From Megascapheus bottae (taxonomy: Eukaryota > Chordata > Mammalia > Rodentia > Geomyidae): 64,000 nt of DNA. Made by a program: the position numbers and the translations under genes. The notes beneath the pieces are model-generated. The model worked only from the letters and a program-made list of their open reading frames with translations, did no database searches and was not told the origin of the DNA. Below, piece by piece: positions 11,360-22,600 of this stretch; within the stretch, counting starts at the first letter, position 1; every line of letters begins with the position of its first letter. The stretch is from contig JANJXV010000025.1 in assembly GCA_024803745.1 (NCBI GenBank), positions 20,328,610 to 20,392,609 of the forward strand, in the 5' to 3' direction.

Positions 11360-12245
11360 AGGTAGATATAGAGAGAGATGTGTAGGTAGGTAGATACATA
11401 GAGATTCAAATAGAGACAATAGAGGCAGATACGTAGATAGACACAAAATTATGAAGTATTATGCTTTAACACAGCCTTACTGCAAAGGTAGAGGAAGAAG
11501 AGACCGGGCTGGACAGGGGCGTGGGAGGGGGGCTGTTTGGTATAAAGCCATCCATCAGGATTGTGCAGGAGGGGGTCTGAGCCACCAAACTAGCTGGGAC
11601 CCTCGATGCCTACCTGTAATCCCAGAGTGCAAGAACCTCCATAATATCTTGGTAAGTGACTATCACGTTAAAATCGAAGGGTCAAGTCATTCTAGATGGT
11701 TTTGAGGGGCAGTGAAAGAACCCCAGGACTGAGGGCTGCTGGTGGGCAGGGAATGGAAGTGCCCTGGGGAAGCTATGGAAAACCTCAGCCCATGGTGGCT
11801 GGGTGCTTGAGGAGAAAGGTAGGTGGGCCTGGGGCTGCAGGATCTCAGAGCCCTACCCAGGACTGAGTACTCTCTTCCAGAGTGTTCTAGAGCTGGTCCA
11901 CATGGGACACAAAGCAGTCAGCATCCACGTGTTGATGACCGAGTGTGAGGGGAGGAGGGGTGGGAGGAGGGGAGGGAGGAAGTGGGGAGTCCCACGTCTA
12001 TGTCTCCTGTGGCAGCACCACAAGCACAAGTCTGAGTCTGCACAACACGGAGGCCAGGATTTCCTGTTGATGTGTGACACTGACACTGGTGGCTTAAGTC
12101 CGGGATCCCAGAAAAATAGTCTCCACTCCTGCAGCGGGGGAAGGAAAGCGGCCTGGCTGGGAAAGAGGTCTGCCCAGATGCAATTAAGTGAAGGTCCACT
12201 GAAACTGGTGTCCTCCAAGAAAAGGCGAGAGCTGAGGGTGCAGCT
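11360..12245. other. Single-copy DNA, nothing recognised
   Basis: Includes a GGGA-rich stretch at 11940-11985. Overlapping 120-170 codon frames at 11803-12321 on both strands have low-complexity composition and no domain, so I do not call a gene. Confidence 0.35.
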
Positions 12246-12247
12246 CC

Positions 12248-12317
12248 AAGGTGGAGGGCTTGTCTGCCATGCACGGCTCTGGGTTCAGCTCCAGCACACA
12301 CACACACACACACACAG
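12248..12317 (+). mobile_element. ID monomer SINE with (CA)n tail
   Basis: 'ggagggcttgtctgccatgc' then 'ctctgggttcagctccagc' is the tRNA-derived ID core without a partner half. The tail has become (CA)n at 12294-12317, followed by (GACA)n to 12349. Confidence 0.7.
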
Positions 12318-13025
12318 GTAGGAGAAGGAAAGGACAGACAGACAGACAGTAGAAATCAGAAACCAGGAAACAAAGGCAGCATCTGCTCCTTCAGCCCTGC
12401 TCATACCTTGTGTTTCTGGTTCTCCGATGTCTAAAGGTGTCAAAGAGTACATTTCTGTGTCCCGTTAAGCCATCTGAGTTCAGAGTGATTCGTTGTGGTG
12501 ATCCAGAGGTTCGAGTCTGTAAGGCCCTGTTTGCTGGCCCCGTTCTTTGGGGCCTCAAGGCCCTGTTTGCCTAACGGATTCCCGCGTGAGGCAGGGATGT
12601 AGCTCACTGGTCTCAGTGGCCGGACCCCTACGGCTGTGTGTGCTTCGCCTCCACTCACTCAGTGGACAGGTCGGGAGGAGGTGAGGGGGCTATGAGGCTG
12701 AGAACCCCGAGCCGGCCATCGCAATGGTTTCCAGAAGAATTTTCAGTGCCCAGTTTATGTTCTGATACATACAAATATACAAATTGTACGTATGAACCGA
12801 GAACCCAGTGGAGGGTTTTGTTTTGTTTTGTTGTTTTTTGGTGAGTGTTTACCTGGCTTGATGCACAAATCAAGGTGACTATCTCCCCCCATAAACGTCT
12901 GGCATCCTTTCTCCCAGCTCAGAATCGGCACTGCCACACAGTTATCTAACCATGGTCACCCTGTGGCTCTGATTTGGCCCAAATAAAAACTTGATAGTTC
13001 ATTTCCTTCTTAAAATTCTAAGGAA

Positions 13026-13262
13026 CAGCAGGGCGTTAGGAGCTCATGCCTGTATCCTAGCCACCCGGGGGGCTGAGATCTGAGGGTCCATGGTTCAAAA
13101 CCAGCCTGAGCAGGAAAGTCCGACTCTTATCTCTAATAAACTCCTCTCAAACAAGCTAAAAGTGGCGCTGTGGCACAAGTGGTAGAGTATTAGCCTTGAG
13201 CAAAAAAAAAGCAGCTTTGGAACAGTGCCCAGGGCCTGAGTTTAAGCATCAGCATGGGCAAA
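13026..13262 (+). mobile_element. Family A SINE, full length
   Basis: Head 'gttaggagctcatgcctgta', middle 'gtggcgctgtggcacaagtg', end 'ggcctgagtttaagcatcag'. It has an internal poly(A) of nine at 13202. Confidence 0.9.
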
Positions 13263-13900
13263 CAATCATGAGCTTCTGTTATTTTAGAGGCTGGAGTTTC
13301 TAGTATAAATCCCGCTCGTGACCTGGCCCTTTCTATCTCTCCAGGCCTCATTTTCTCCATTGCCCCCAAGCTCAACTCTCAGATTCCTGGGATGAACGAG
13401 AGCTAAATTGTGCCAATTCCACCTCCTATGGGGTGCTGGGTTCCAGAAGAAAGTGTGGTCATGCTATGCCCAGGGCTGGGCTCTGCAATGTGCTGACCTG
13501 GGCCATGGCTCTTGTTTGATTCCCTTAAGCCATCACAACCACTCCTTTCACAAAAGAAGAAAAAAATCCCTGATTTGTGGATTTACAGACTGCCTTTTCC
13601 CCTGGCTGTAGCCCTTATGAGTTATTTCCACTAGAGAGTATATTGAGTCTTTGGGATTCAAAACTGGAGGGGGGGCAGGTGCATCAGGTGCAGGTGAGAG
13701 GGAAAAAAAAACATGAGCTTCAAAAGAGCAAGAATGCCTCACCTGGCCTTTCTCCATTCGCTCTCACAATCCTCGGATCTAAAAGTAATTGCCAATTGTT
13801 GCCATGTTAAAAGAGAGGTAACTGCAGAGGTAGGGCCAGCCTTCTGATTTCTTATTCAGAGAAATTTCCCATTACCCAAACTCTCTTCTAAAAAAGGCCA

Positions 13901-13903
<3 letters not shown>

Positions 13904-13965
<62 letters not shown>

Positions 13966-14017
13966 GGAGGAAGAGGAGGAGGAGGAGGAGGAGGAGGAGG
14001 AGGAGGAGGAGGAGGAG
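13904..14017 (+). repeat. (GA)n followed by (GGA)n microsatellite
   Basis: About 29 GA units to 13962, then about 18 GGA units. The sharp switch of unit suggests the triplet array arose by mutation and slippage at the end of the dinucleotide array. It is a polypurine tract that could form triplex (H-) DNA. Confidence 0.95.
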
Positions 14018-14059
14018 AAAAAGAAGAATCTGAACTCAGGAAACAAACTATTTTCTTCG

Positions 14060-14350
14060 CCATCTCTTTGTGTATCAGGAAGCCAGCGAATCAAGTGGAC
14101 TAATTATTTCCCAACAAAAACGCGAGCAGTTCTGTTTAGCATCAGCTTGCTGGCTGTTATCAAAGGAGCATTTTTTTTTCTTATTAACAAATGCATCCTG
14201 GATGAGGAAGCGTGGGGGGGGGTGGCGGGGAGAATGCATGTGTCCGGGGTGGATAATATTTTCTCACATTATTTCCGGTTGAATTTGCTTAAATCTCTCA
14301 TATTTTACTGCTTGTCACTCCTGGGAATGTTGCTATTGAGTTATGGCTGG
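14060..14350. promoter_or_regulatory. Candidate conserved enhancer
   Basis: No repeat is seen. Motifs: TAATTA at 14101-14106, TCF/LEF-type ATCAAAGG at 14159-14166, and AT-rich words around 14250-14300. The function is inferred only. Confidence 0.3.
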
Positions 14351-14643
14351 TGAGGGATCCTGGGCGGCCGCAGATGGAGCCCGGTGCTGACGGATGAGCA
14401 GACAACAGGGAAGAAGTGACTGTCTTGATCTCCGTTCTGTCCATCCACAGCCAGAGGCAGGGAGGAGACTTGGGGATACCCTACGAGGGATGCCAGCCCA
14501 GTGCATGGACGACACTGCCCCTGTTCCCAGCACACCTGGGCATGGGGGACTGGCCAGGTGAAAGAGACGGATGCCCATCTGGACAGGGCCAATGGAAGCA
14601 GTCCCAAGGGCTGGGCTCTGTGGCTCGGGCTCTGTGGGCTCAT

Positions 14644-14765
14644 ATATTCACTCATTTTGCTCTCACAGCAACCTTTCGGGATAGGCATTGCCACACTGCT
14701 CATTCTGTGGATGGGGAAACTGAGGCACTGTTGTGACCTTGACCTCATTGGCTTTCTGCACCTCA
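14644..14765 (-). mobile_element. MIR fragment
   Basis: 'tctcacagcaacctttcggg', 'tgtggatggggaaactgagg' and 'gaccttgacctc' follow the order of the MIR core in the orientation where the 'ggaaactgagg' word reads on the plus strand. The strand label depends on the consensus used. Confidence 0.6.
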
Positions 14766-14769
14766 AATC

Positions 14770-15985
14770 CTTCCTCCTTTATCAAGTATGAACTTGTGGG
14801 GTGTGGTGGCGATGAATGAGGGAGGGCAGTGGTTTAGGGGGTAAGACAAGCTCATCTGAGGAAATTCCCCCCTTCACCCCCCAGTTGGGGTTCAGAAATG
14901 ACCCTCCATCGTGAGCACTTTACAGCTCACCTCAAGGACAGTCAGCTCACTATTTAGACTCAGTCTGCTGTGCCAAGAAAGTCTCTACATCCAAGCAGCT
15001 TTGAAGCCCACTTCAGCTCCTTTGAGTCCTTGACAACTGTCTCAGCCTCTCTGAGCCCACACCAGGATTCTCCTCTGTCCATTCTTGAACCCATAAAGCT
15101 CCACATTTTATGTCCCCCAGCCCCTTGTGACTTCCTCTGGGCTTGTTGTGAGATGTATATAGACTGCATGGCACTTTCTGGTGACAGCCCACGGTGCAGT
15201 GTCGGCTGGCGAGTGAATGGGGAGTGGGGGGGAGCCACCCTCAGGGGCTCAGCTCCTGTGACTCCCCTCCCACCTGCAGGCTCCTCTGGTTCTTCATGGC
15301 TGCCTCATGGAATCCTGCACCTCACCCTCAAGGACCCTTTGGGTTGCCAGGGCCAGCGAGAAGTGCAGCTCAAGCTCATGTAAGCAGGACAGAAGGCGCC
15401 AGGGAAGAAATGACCCGCTTCTATTAAAGATCTGGTGGATCAACTGCACTAGATCCAGGTCCTGGGTGAACGGGTCCTCAGCCCCCCAGAGGGAGGAATC
15501 CCTGCCCTGCGGCCAGGGGGTTCTCACCTAAGTCCAACTGTGATCTCATTGGCTCTTCCCAGGTCACACGGTCATCCCTTGTCCAATCACTGTGGCCAGG
15601 GCAATCCTGTGCACTGACTGGTCAGACCCGACCGTGTGTCCACCCCTGGAGACAAACCATCCCGGCTGGGTGTGAAGTGGGAGGAGAACCAGGAGCCATG
15701 CCTGGTGAAACATTAGAGACTTCAGCTCCTCTTGCAAGTGCTCCTCCTCAAGTCCTTCATCTGAGATGAAGCTTAGAACCTCCCCTGGCATGATCCTCCC
15801 ATCCCTCCAGGAGATCCCCCTTCTTCCAGCTGCCAGTCTTCCACCTCCCTCCCCCCATGCCTGGCTGGTGTGCATCCTCACCCACCCAGGACTCCTTATT
15901 CCCACAAGAGTGGGGTCTGCAGTTAAGAGCACGCCTGGTTATCACGGAAGTAACAGGAGGCTAAAAACCGTTACAAATTGGTATG
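14770..15985. other. Single-copy DNA, no gene seen
   Basis: GC is higher than around it, with several overlapping 70-140 codon frames on both strands. None has a domain, signal peptide or plausible splice context, so I leave it unassigned. Confidence 0.35.
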
Positions 15986-15989
15986 CCAG

Positions 15990-16150
15990 ACAAGAGGGAG
16001 GCAAAAATGAATGCTAAGTTCCCTCGCATAATACTTCGTAGGATGTGTTTTCCCTCCCAGAGAATATTTTAGCATTAATTAAGATAAACAATGATATATG
16101 CAGCAAGACAATTGAATCTGTTCTTGGTTAAAAATGGCCTCCTTGTATAA
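15990..16150. promoter_or_regulatory. Candidate conserved enhancer
   Basis: TTAATTAA at 16075-16082 is directly followed by 'gataaacaatg' (FOX/SOX-type words). AT-rich, without a recognised repeat. Confidence 0.35.
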
Positions 16151-17400
16151 AAATAGGACCCAGATGAGAGCATCTCAAGATGCCGAGGGAGACCACTGTG
16201 GACCTATAGCGTGACTGAAACAGAAATGCGAGGGGGTGGTCACGAGGCTTTGAACAAATCTGAGAGGAGATCTTGGGGAGACACTCCCAGCTCCCATTAT
16301 TTCTGCAAACCTGGGAATCTCTTGACTCCTCTCGGGGAGAGCAGGTGGGTGACTGTGTCCTAGTCCCCTCAGGACTCTGCTTTTAAGATTCGAAAGCCAA
16401 GAGAAGATGCATTGGTTCCTTTGGCTGTGTGCTGGCACACCCAGCCTCTTCTGTTGAGATGGGGACTCAATGGATGAACCTTTCTGCCCAGGGTGGGCTG
16501 GAAACTGAGTTCCCTCCATCTCCACCTTCTTCATGGATGACCAACACGGACCTTCATAGATCACGTTAACTTGCAGCATCTGGTTTTCCATTTCTGGAGT
16601 CTAATGCATGTTATATCTCATAGCGATCAAAACAGGGGACATCTCACACATCCACCATCTCTGCATGGTGAGGCCATTTGAATTCTCATCTTTTAGCAAT
16701 TTGTATGGAATGTGCATGGCAGCCCCCCCTTCTAACGACAGCCTTGCACCCCTTGGATGGCAGTTCCCCCAGAGATGGTAGAGGCCAGAACCAGACCCTG
16801 GAGCTGCCTTATCCCTCCACCACCTTCTTCAGGCCTGCCTGGGGCCCAGCAGACATTGTGCTAGCCAGGGTCCTGGGCCGGTGGTCCTGTGGTCCTGATC
16901 TCCAGGGGGAGAAGGTGAGGGAGTCTGGACCCTTGAGGCTGAGCTCTGGGGGAGTGTGGGTTGCTCTCCCAGGGCTTGGAGCCCCTGCTGCTCCTGCTGC
17001 TGGCAGAGTGGTACTGGTACTGTATAGGTATGCAGCGTGGCTTTCTCCAGGGGCCCATCCGTCCTGGTTTTACACACTCCTGCAGCACCACGTCTCCACT
17101 TAGTGCTCCAGGCTTTATATATCATTACGGTGTACGTTTTCCTATCACACACACTTTAGTCCTTATTGCTTTAATTTCTCTCCCGGTGTGCCTGCCAGGG
17201 AACAATGAGAAAAACAAGCTACCCTCTGGAATAAATAGAGAGGGAACTGGGATTCCTGGCTTGGACTAGGGAAACTCCAGGGTGAGAGTGGGAATCTTTT
17301 TTTTTTTTCCCGCCCTTCCTGGTGAGAAGGAGCAAGGCTTTTTTCGCAGTTCTAACCCCAGCTGATAGCTTCCCTTAAGAACAAGAATAGTCACAGACTA
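16150..17400. other. Single-copy DNA, no gene seen
   Basis: Only short unsupported frames occur here. A T-run at 17297-17307 is not linked to a recognisable element. Confidence 0.35.
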
Positions 17401-17401
17401 A

Positions 17402-17640
17402 GAGCCGGGCACCTGTGGCTCACGCCTGTCATCCTAGCTACTCAGGAGACTGAGATCTGAGGGCCATAGTTCCAAGCCAGCCTGAGCAGCAAAGTCTGTT
17501 AGACTCTTATCTCTAGTTAATCACCAAAAAGCCAGAAGAGCTATGGCTCAAGTGGTAGAGCACTAGCCTTGAGCAAAAGAAGTTCAGGGACAGTGCCCAG
17601 GCCCAGAGTTTAAGCCCTAGGATTGGCAGGGAAAAAAAAG
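17402..17640 (+). mobile_element. Family A SINE, full length
   Basis: Head 'ggcacctgtggctcacgcct', 'tagactcttatctctagtta', then 'gctatggctcaagtggtaga' and 'cccagagtttaagccctagg', with an A-rich tail. Confidence 0.93.
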
Positions 17641-17659
17641 TGAGCGAGCTTACCCCTAA

Positions 17660-17850
17660 GTCCATGCACCCAGCACTCTGCCAAGCACGTCACATACCCT
17701 AGCACACTCTGATTCTGTTGATGCCGCTAGGAGATGGGCGCTCCTGTGTCCACTCTACCAATGAGGAAACCAGGCTCTGAATCCTGGGGGAAACCCCACC
17801 GCTACCACATGGCTAAAGTGAGGAGACTTGTCAGTGCTGGATGGACATGC
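17660..17850 (-). mobile_element. MIR-like fragment
   Basis: 'cactctgccaagcacgtcac', 'aggagatgggcgctcctgtg' and 'ccaatgaggaaaccaggctc' resemble the MIR 3' half and core. Confidence 0.5.
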
Positions 17851-18066
17851 TGCATTGTCTCCATGGCCGCCTCACTGCAGGCTTCTCCTGGGACAGGGGT
17901 CCCTGGGGAAAACCAGCCTCTCGGATTTGCACACAGAATGGTACCTAGAGCCTGGAGAAAACCAGGGGCCGGGGGTCTCCACCTCTCAGCCCCTTCCTTC
18001 CTGCCCGCCCTGCACTCTGCCCACGCCTCAGACTTCTCTGCCCAGCCTACCTTCAAAACTCTATCC

Positions 18067-18125
18067 TCAGATCTCAGCTTTCTGAGTAGCTAGGATGATA
18101 GGTAAGAGCCATCACTGCCTGGCTT
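18067..18125 (-). mobile_element. Family A SINE head fragment, antisense
   Basis: 'cagatctcagctttctgagt' to 'gccatcactgcctggctt' is the left half only, ending directly before the CA array. Confidence 0.75.
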
Positions 18126-18135
18126 CATGATGCAT

Positions 18136-18139
18136 TACA

Positions 18140-18180
<41 letters not shown>

Positions 18181-18185
18181 ACACA

Positions 18186-18216
<31 letters not shown>

Positions 18217-18292
18217 CACCACACACCACACAACCACACACCACACACACCACACACACACACCACACACCACACAACCACACACCACACAA

Positions 18293-18333
<41 letters not shown>

Positions 18334-18367
18334 ACACACACCACACACACACACCACACACCACACA

Positions 18368-18412
<45 letters not shown>

Positions 18413-18504
18413 ACACACCACACAACCACACACCACACACACCACACACACACACCACACACCACACACACACACCACACACACACACACACACACACCA
18501 CACA

Positions 18505-18547
<43 letters not shown>

Positions 18548-19103
18548 ACACACACACACCACACACACACCACACACACACCACACACACACACACCACA
18601 CACCACACACACACACCACACACACACCACACACACACCACACACACACACACCACACACCACACACCACACACCACACACCACACACCACACACACACC
18701 ACACACCACACACACCACACAACCACACACACACCACACACACACCACACACACACACACACCACACACACACACACACACACCACACCACACACACACA
18801 CCACACACCACACACACACACCACACACACCACACACACCACACACACACCACACAACCACACACACACCACACATACACCACACATACACACACACACC
18901 ACACACACACACCACACACACACCACACACACACCACACACACACCACACACCACACACACACACCACACACCACACATATACACACCACACACACCACA
19001 CATACACACACCACACACACACCACACACACACACACACACCACACACACACACACACACACACCACACACACACACACACACCACACACCACACACACA
19101 AAC
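18136..19103 (+). repeat. Long (CA)n / CCACA variant satellite array
   Basis: About 970 bases are built only from CA units with frequent CCA insertions and rare CAACCA and CATACA variants. A 58-base block starting at 18219 recurs identically at 18411, so segments of about 192 bases were duplicated as well as single units. Open frames of 330-400 codons (Thr-His and Cys-Val rich) are products of this repeat, not genes. Confidence 0.97.
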
Positions 19104-19189
19104 ACACTGTACTTCTATTAATGTATTATATTCACCCCTGCCAACTTCTCCTTCCCCTCTCCCTCCTCCCACTGATCCAACAATCTGTT

Positions 19190-19400
19190 TTATAATCATA
19201 TATAATATGCACTCATATCTTACATATGATTATGTAATATGCACACATATTGTATTATATATCATTTGCATATATATGTATATTTGCAAACATGCATATG
19301 TGATATATTGTGATCACATATATGATATCACATAGATTATATAATCATACTTCATCATATATATGATGCGTATGATACATACAATGCATATTTAATGTAC
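19190..19400. repeat. AT/CATATA-rich tract with palindromes
   Basis: Low-complexity 'catatatgat' words. A perfect 16-base palindrome (CATCATATATATGATG) lies at 19353-19368. It may be the decayed edge of the CA array. Confidence 0.6.
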
Positions 19401-19489
19401 ATGTGTCTATAAATAAATACGTCCCTATCTACAATCGTGTACAATCATCCACTCACTCGTGCGTGTGTTCGGCGTCTGTCAGGACAGGT

Positions 19490-19885
19490 GACATTGGTCT
19501 TTCCCAGTCTGATGTATCTAAGGCAATCTTCTCCAGTTCTGCTGCCTCTTCCTGCAAATGTCACCCTTTTCTTCTTAATCCGCCAGCATGCGCACACTCC
19601 ACACTTGTTTTGTCAGCCACTCGTAGGCGCTGAGGCTGGTCCGCTAGCGTGGCTACTGTAATCAGCGCAGCTATCCAGCCGCCTTCCCTCGGACACAGGC
19701 CCCAGGGAGGCCCGGCGGAATCCAGTTGGACTTTCTGGAGGAGGCGCAGGGCCGACTCTCCTCCACATTCCTGGACATTCCCTTCTCAAAGCACCCTTGC
19801 CAGGATTTCTTGTTTGCTGCATGGTGGCCATTCTGACGTGGGTAAAATGGAGTCTCAGGGTTGTTTTGATGTGCACTTTTTGTTA
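19490..19885 (-). mobile_element. L1 3' region fragment, antisense
   Basis: 'tctccagttctgctgcctct' with 'cctgcaaatgtcaccc' and, further right, 'ggtggccattctgacgtggg' with 'tgttttgatgtgcactttt' are L1 ORF2-end and 3'UTR words read backwards. The GC-rich part between (19620-19770) is not recognised. Confidence 0.55.
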
Positions 19886-20030
19886 CAACCAAGGGAGTGA
19901 TGACACTTGTAGGAAAATGTAACGGAACTGGAGAACGTGTTAGTGAAATAAGCCAGAGGAGGAGGATGGATGGGTGCTTTCTCTCATACACAGAACATAC
20001 ACACTAACATATATCTATTATAGAATAGAT
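19886..20030 (+). mobile_element. L1 3' end fragment, sense
   Basis: 'cttgtaggaaaatgtaacgg', 'aactggagaacg', 'gtgaaataagccagagg' and 'gctttctctcatacac' follow the L1 3' end in sense. It abuts the antisense piece, so the pair forms an inverted arrangement. Confidence 0.6.
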
Positions 20031-20159
20031 ATTATACTTGCAATTATATATATTAGTAATCATACATTCGTGAGATATAATATGATGTAATATATGTGTT
20101 TGGTTGTACATGACTGCAGATAGGGGCTGTATTTATCTGTACATGCATGTATATTCTAC

Positions 20160-20965
20160 AATTAGTGATACAGTTAACCAAAAAAAAATGGGATGCTGAC
20201 AGGTTTGAAGATTTCTCCTGAAATCTTCGACTCCTCCACTGAGGACTGTAGGCATTTACAGTGGAAACTGTGGGGGGAAGGGACGACTCCATCCCATCCC
20301 GCATACCACAGGACATCTAACCTTGACAGTGTCCACTGCGCACTAGATGCCACTATGCACGGCCTTCCCCATTATGACAACAGACAGCCTCAGGGGGTGG
20401 TCTAGTCCCCTTGTGGGGAGGACTTGTCACCTTGTGGGAGAGAGGGGTACTGGTCACTGTAGCCTGGACCATGGTCCACTCACTCTCACTCCACAGAGGC
20501 CCAGAACTCCCAGGGTGGGGACACAGAGAGGCCCTCCCTCCCTCCCTCCTCTTGTCCCCACCACACTGCCAACCAGATCCCATAGCAGGAATCCCCCCAC
20601 CCCTGGGAGACAACGCACTGGGCTATTTCCATCTCCGCTAACTTCCACGGGGGTGTTGCCACGGCCCTGGGGCTGCAGATCGGCCAGCCCTAGACTCCAG
20701 ATCTCCATGCAGGGATCTAGTGGTGATGGACGGGACACAGGGTAGAGTCCCTGCAAGGCCTTGGGGCCCAGGCTGCCCTGGCTGCCTGCACCCACTCCCT
20801 GCACCCCCAAAAAGGCCACAGCTGGAGGAAGTCTCAGACCTATCTCCCCACAAGGCCAGCTGGCCCCAGGGAGGCCAAATGTCTTGTCTGAATTTTCTGA
20901 ATCCTGGCCGGATGATTTTTTTTTTTACACTTTAAAAAATATATAATTAAAAAAATAATAAAAGA
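20160..20965. other. Single-copy DNA, no gene seen
   Basis: GC-rich with overlapping 60-130 codon frames on both strands, none recognisable. I see no CpG cluster strong enough for an island. Confidence 0.35.
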
Positions 20966-20969
20966 AATC

Positions 20970-21190
20970 AGCTGGGTGCTGGTGGCTCATGCCTGTAATG
21001 CTAGCTACTCAGGAGGCTGAGATCCGGGGTATTGTAGGTCAAAGCCTGCCCAGTCAGGAAGGTTGGTGAGACTGTTATGGCCAAGTAACTGGAAGTGGCG
21101 CCGTGGCTCAAGTGTAGAGCTCCAGCCTTGAGTGAAAAAGCTCAGGGACAGTGCCTGGGCCCTGAGTTCAAGCCTCAGGACCAGCGTAAG
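20970..21190 (+). mobile_element. Family A SINE, full length
   Basis: 'gctgggtgctggtggctcat' head and 'cctgagttcaagcctcagg' end. Its left half is preceded by an A-rich stretch (20930-20965). Confidence 0.92.
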
Positions 21191-21970
21191 AATAGAGGAC
21201 ACAACTCTCCACGTGGAAGGGATGCTGCCATCACTTCTGCCCCCCACCCCGCTGTCACTGAGTTGATCACAAAGCCCCCTCCCCCTCCCGGCCCTGGCTG
21301 GGACACTGGGCCTGCTCAGTGCAGCCTGTGGTGTACCCCCCCCCTTCACACCCCCCCCACTGGGAGCCGCTAGAGTTAGAGGCAGCGCCATCTGGTGTTT
21401 AGAGTGGCACGGTGCCTCCACACCTGAGGCCCCTGGGCTCTTGGGGTGCTGTGTTCTAAAAAGGGGGTGCAGCTAGGGTATGGGAGGTCAAGGGGGGAAA
21501 GTCAAACTTCAGAGACACATACGCTGAGGCATCAGAGTGATGGCTGCAGTTTGTTTCAGCAGATACAGATCTGACTCCTCTGACTTCTAGCCTTTCACCC
21601 CCCACCTCAAATTGATAAGAATCATTTTAACTTTAAAGGGGAAACGAATGGGAAGATGCTGAGAGTGTCTTGAGCCAAAATAGGACCTGAGCAACTCCTT
21701 CAGACTTTCTCATGGGAAGAAATGTGATCAAGTGAAACTGAGAAATAGCATGAGGCAGGAGAGGCCAGGCAGCAGGCACCACCACCAGCCAGCTCTGGGC
21801 CGTCCCTCAGCCTCTGTCCACTCGTGCAATGGCCTCAGCCTCTGCAGAGCTCTGCCCTTCCTCCAGCCTCCTCCCTCCGCCTCCTCCCTCTCCATCCCTC
21901 ACCTATTCTTGCTGTAGCCTCCATCCTCCACTTTCTGTGCTTTCAGTTACCCATGGTTAACTTTGGTCTG
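21190..21970. other. Single-copy DNA, nothing recognised
   Basis: Several C-tracts lie at 21280-21360. No repeat family or gene is seen. Confidence 0.35.
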
Positions 21971-21976
21971 AAAGTG

Positions 21977-21990
21977 TGTGTGTGTGTGTG

Positions 21991-22025
<35 letters not shown>

Positions 22026-22026
22026 T
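21977..22026 (+). repeat. (GT)n microsatellite
   Basis: About 24 units with one GC interruption. A short (CA)n at 22186-22202 lies nearby in opposite polarity. Confidence 0.95.
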
Positions 22027-22309
22027 GGTTGGTAGTCAGAGGCCGCGCCTCAGGTCTTCCAGCTGCTCTTTGCCCACCACTAATCGTGAATAGCTGTCTC
22101 ACGCAATGTTATTAAGTTGGAGAGAAGTTGGAGGGTGTTTTAAAGAACCCCGGGGAACAATTACCATCATGGAAGAGAATCCCCACACACACACACACAC
22201 ACGTACACACTTCTGTCTTAGCTTTGCACAAGCTTTCCAGTACCTCACATCTCACCATTCAAAACAAGACTCATCCCTTTGGCTTCAGGCTTTAATCCCC
22301 AATTACACG

Positions 22310-22600
22310 TAAATCTCCCTGGCTAGCTCGTGGTGTCTGGGGGCTGAGGTCATCCATTAGGGCCTTATCTCCCTCCGACACCTCAGAGGGAGCTGCTGAC
22401 AGCCTGTCCAGAGCCAGCCTTAATAGGGGAGAGGGAGATAAATGCGGGGCTCCCTGGGAACCCGGCCGCCAGAGGAAGATACTCCAGGAGATAGTGTGGC
22501 AACTAACATTTATTGAGGCATTATGCTAATAAGAAAAAGAAAAATAGCTACCTCTTTATTGACTGCGTCGACGTGTCAGGTTCCGTGCTGTGCTTGTTAC
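22310..22600. promoter_or_regulatory. Candidate conserved non-coding block
   Basis: Repeat-free stretch with 'ccattagggccttatctccc' and 'ggagataaatgcgggg' (GATA-type words TTATC/GATAA) and 'taacatttattgaggc'. Conservation is inferred, not shown. Confidence 0.25.

Noticed and set aside
11803..12321. 172-codon frame with opposing 121- and 131-codon frames
   Set aside because: Frames overlap on both strands, composition is unremarkable and the end falls in an ID element. No conserved motif seen.
18127..19335. Open frames of 326-402 codons on both strands
   Set aside because: They are translations of the CA/CCACA array (Thr-His or Cys-Val repeats); no start context or domain.
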